Part shown: piece after piece, positions 35,656 through 36,022 of the stretch
Numbering within the stretch: the stretch's first letter is position 1
How the letters are laid out: every line of letters begins with the position of its first letter
Assembly: GCA_946481095.1 (NCBI GenBank)
Contig: CAMLML010000044.1
Span: 1 to 36,022, forward strand
Reading direction: 5' to 3'
From: an uncultured Cellvibrio sp.
Lineage (GTDB): Bacteria; Pseudomonadota; Gammaproteobacteria; Pseudomonadales; Cellvibrionaceae
Length of the DNA: 36,022 bases
The notes under the pieces: model-generated
Told to the model about the DNA's origin: nothing
Databases searched by the model: none
Seen by the model: only the letters and a program-made list of their open reading frames with translations
Translations under genes and position numbers: made by a program

Positions 35656-35754
35656 CGCCGCCCCTGAAAAAGGGCTATACGGCATTAGTCACAAACGCCA
35701 GGGGCATATCGTCCGGCTACTTCATGTCCGTCCAGTGTTTTTGGAGCAATATTA

Positions 35755-36022
35755 ATGAGTGCATATGCAATTTTTGAAAGCGGTGGCAAACAACATCGCG
35801 TAGTGGAAGGCGAAACCCTGAAGCTCGAAAAAATCGAAGTCGCTACAGGCGGCACAGTTGAATTTGACAAGGTGTATCTGGTAGCAAATGGTGCTGATGT
35901 CAAAATCGGTGCTCCAGTTGTTGCAGGTGCCAAGGTGATTGCCGAAGTAGTTGCCCAGGGTCGTGCTGACAAAGTGAAGATCATCAAATTCCGTCGTCGT
36001 AAGCACCACATGAAGCGTCAAG
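35755..36022 (+). CDS. rplU: 50S ribosomal protein L21, N-terminal part (cut by window end)
   Basis: About 89 codons are visible, running off the window's right edge. [19 protein letters not shown] and [11 protein letters not shown] match bacterial L21, which binds 23S rRNA. The ATG at 35755 is preceded by GGAGC. rpmA (L27) usually follows but is outside the window. Confidence 0.97.
   Translation, partial: MSAYAIFESGGKQHRVVEGETLKLEKIEVATGGTVEFDKVYLVANGADVKIGAPVVAGAKVIAEVVAQGRADKVKIIKFRRRKHHMKRQ

Overview
The window looks like chromosome from a gammaproteobacterium of the Cellvibrio / Saccharophagus type. The evidence is the synteny (holD-position gene, rimI and prfC; rsmI facing lpoA-yraN-diaA), long poly-serine linkers on exported proteins, a CE2-type acetylxylan esterase, a large TonB-dependent receptor and a moderate, slightly AT-leaning base composition. 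This is inference from family knowledge; no search was run.

Layout. 1-1037 is the tail of an rRNA operon: the 3' end of 23S rRNA, a spacer without tRNA, 5S rRNA and a strong terminator. 1147-6346 (+) carries a divergent HolD-like gene, rimI, a MATE transporter, prfC and two unrecognised genes. 6388-7548 (-) is an exported TonB-like protein with an apparent chalcone-isomerase-like N-terminal domain. 7723-9132 (+) pairs a cyclic-nucleotide-binding-domain protein with a YcgR-like PilZ protein. 9227-10012 (-) is a Lys/Ala-rich histone-H1-like protein, followed by about 1.36 kb with no convincing gene, rich in A/T tracts and with a 23-bp tandem repeat. 11375-11797 (+) is an orphan exbD. 11861-17527 (-) holds a YbaK deacylase, a class Ic aspartate aminotransferase, an M48 protease with lemA, diaA and yraN; lpoA follows, with rsmI divergent from it.

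20464-22130 (+) is the least explained part: a Cys-rich exported protein, a membrane-anchored protein with Sel1-like character, and a 64-residue SHOCT-like membrane protein, with two nearly matching terminator stems. 22192-24603 (-) is a TonB-dependent receptor. 24801-25212 (+) is rnpB (RNase P RNA), tail to tail with a RelE/ParE toxin-antitoxin pair only 3 nt away. Then follow a single-domain PilZ protein, an AmpG-like MFS transporter, inorganic pyrophosphatase, a double-FHA membrane protein and an RND/MMPL transporter. 32076-35069 (-) is a run of three exported genes: a serine-repeat lipoprotein, a CE2 esterase and a second SGNH hydrolase. A YjbR-family gene and the start of rplU close the window.

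How they fit together: most of the window is housekeeping (translation, peptidoglycan synthesis, RNA processing). Layered on it are outer-membrane and polysaccharide functions (TonB receptor, TonB-like, ExbD, esterases, serine-linker lipoprotein) and second-messenger or signal readers (cNMP-binding, two PilZ, FHA). I found no CRISPR array, prophage or intact insertion sequence. The best candidates for something undescribed are the 20464-22130 cassette, the TonB/chalcone-isomerase-like fusion, and the rnpB/toxin-antitoxin junction.
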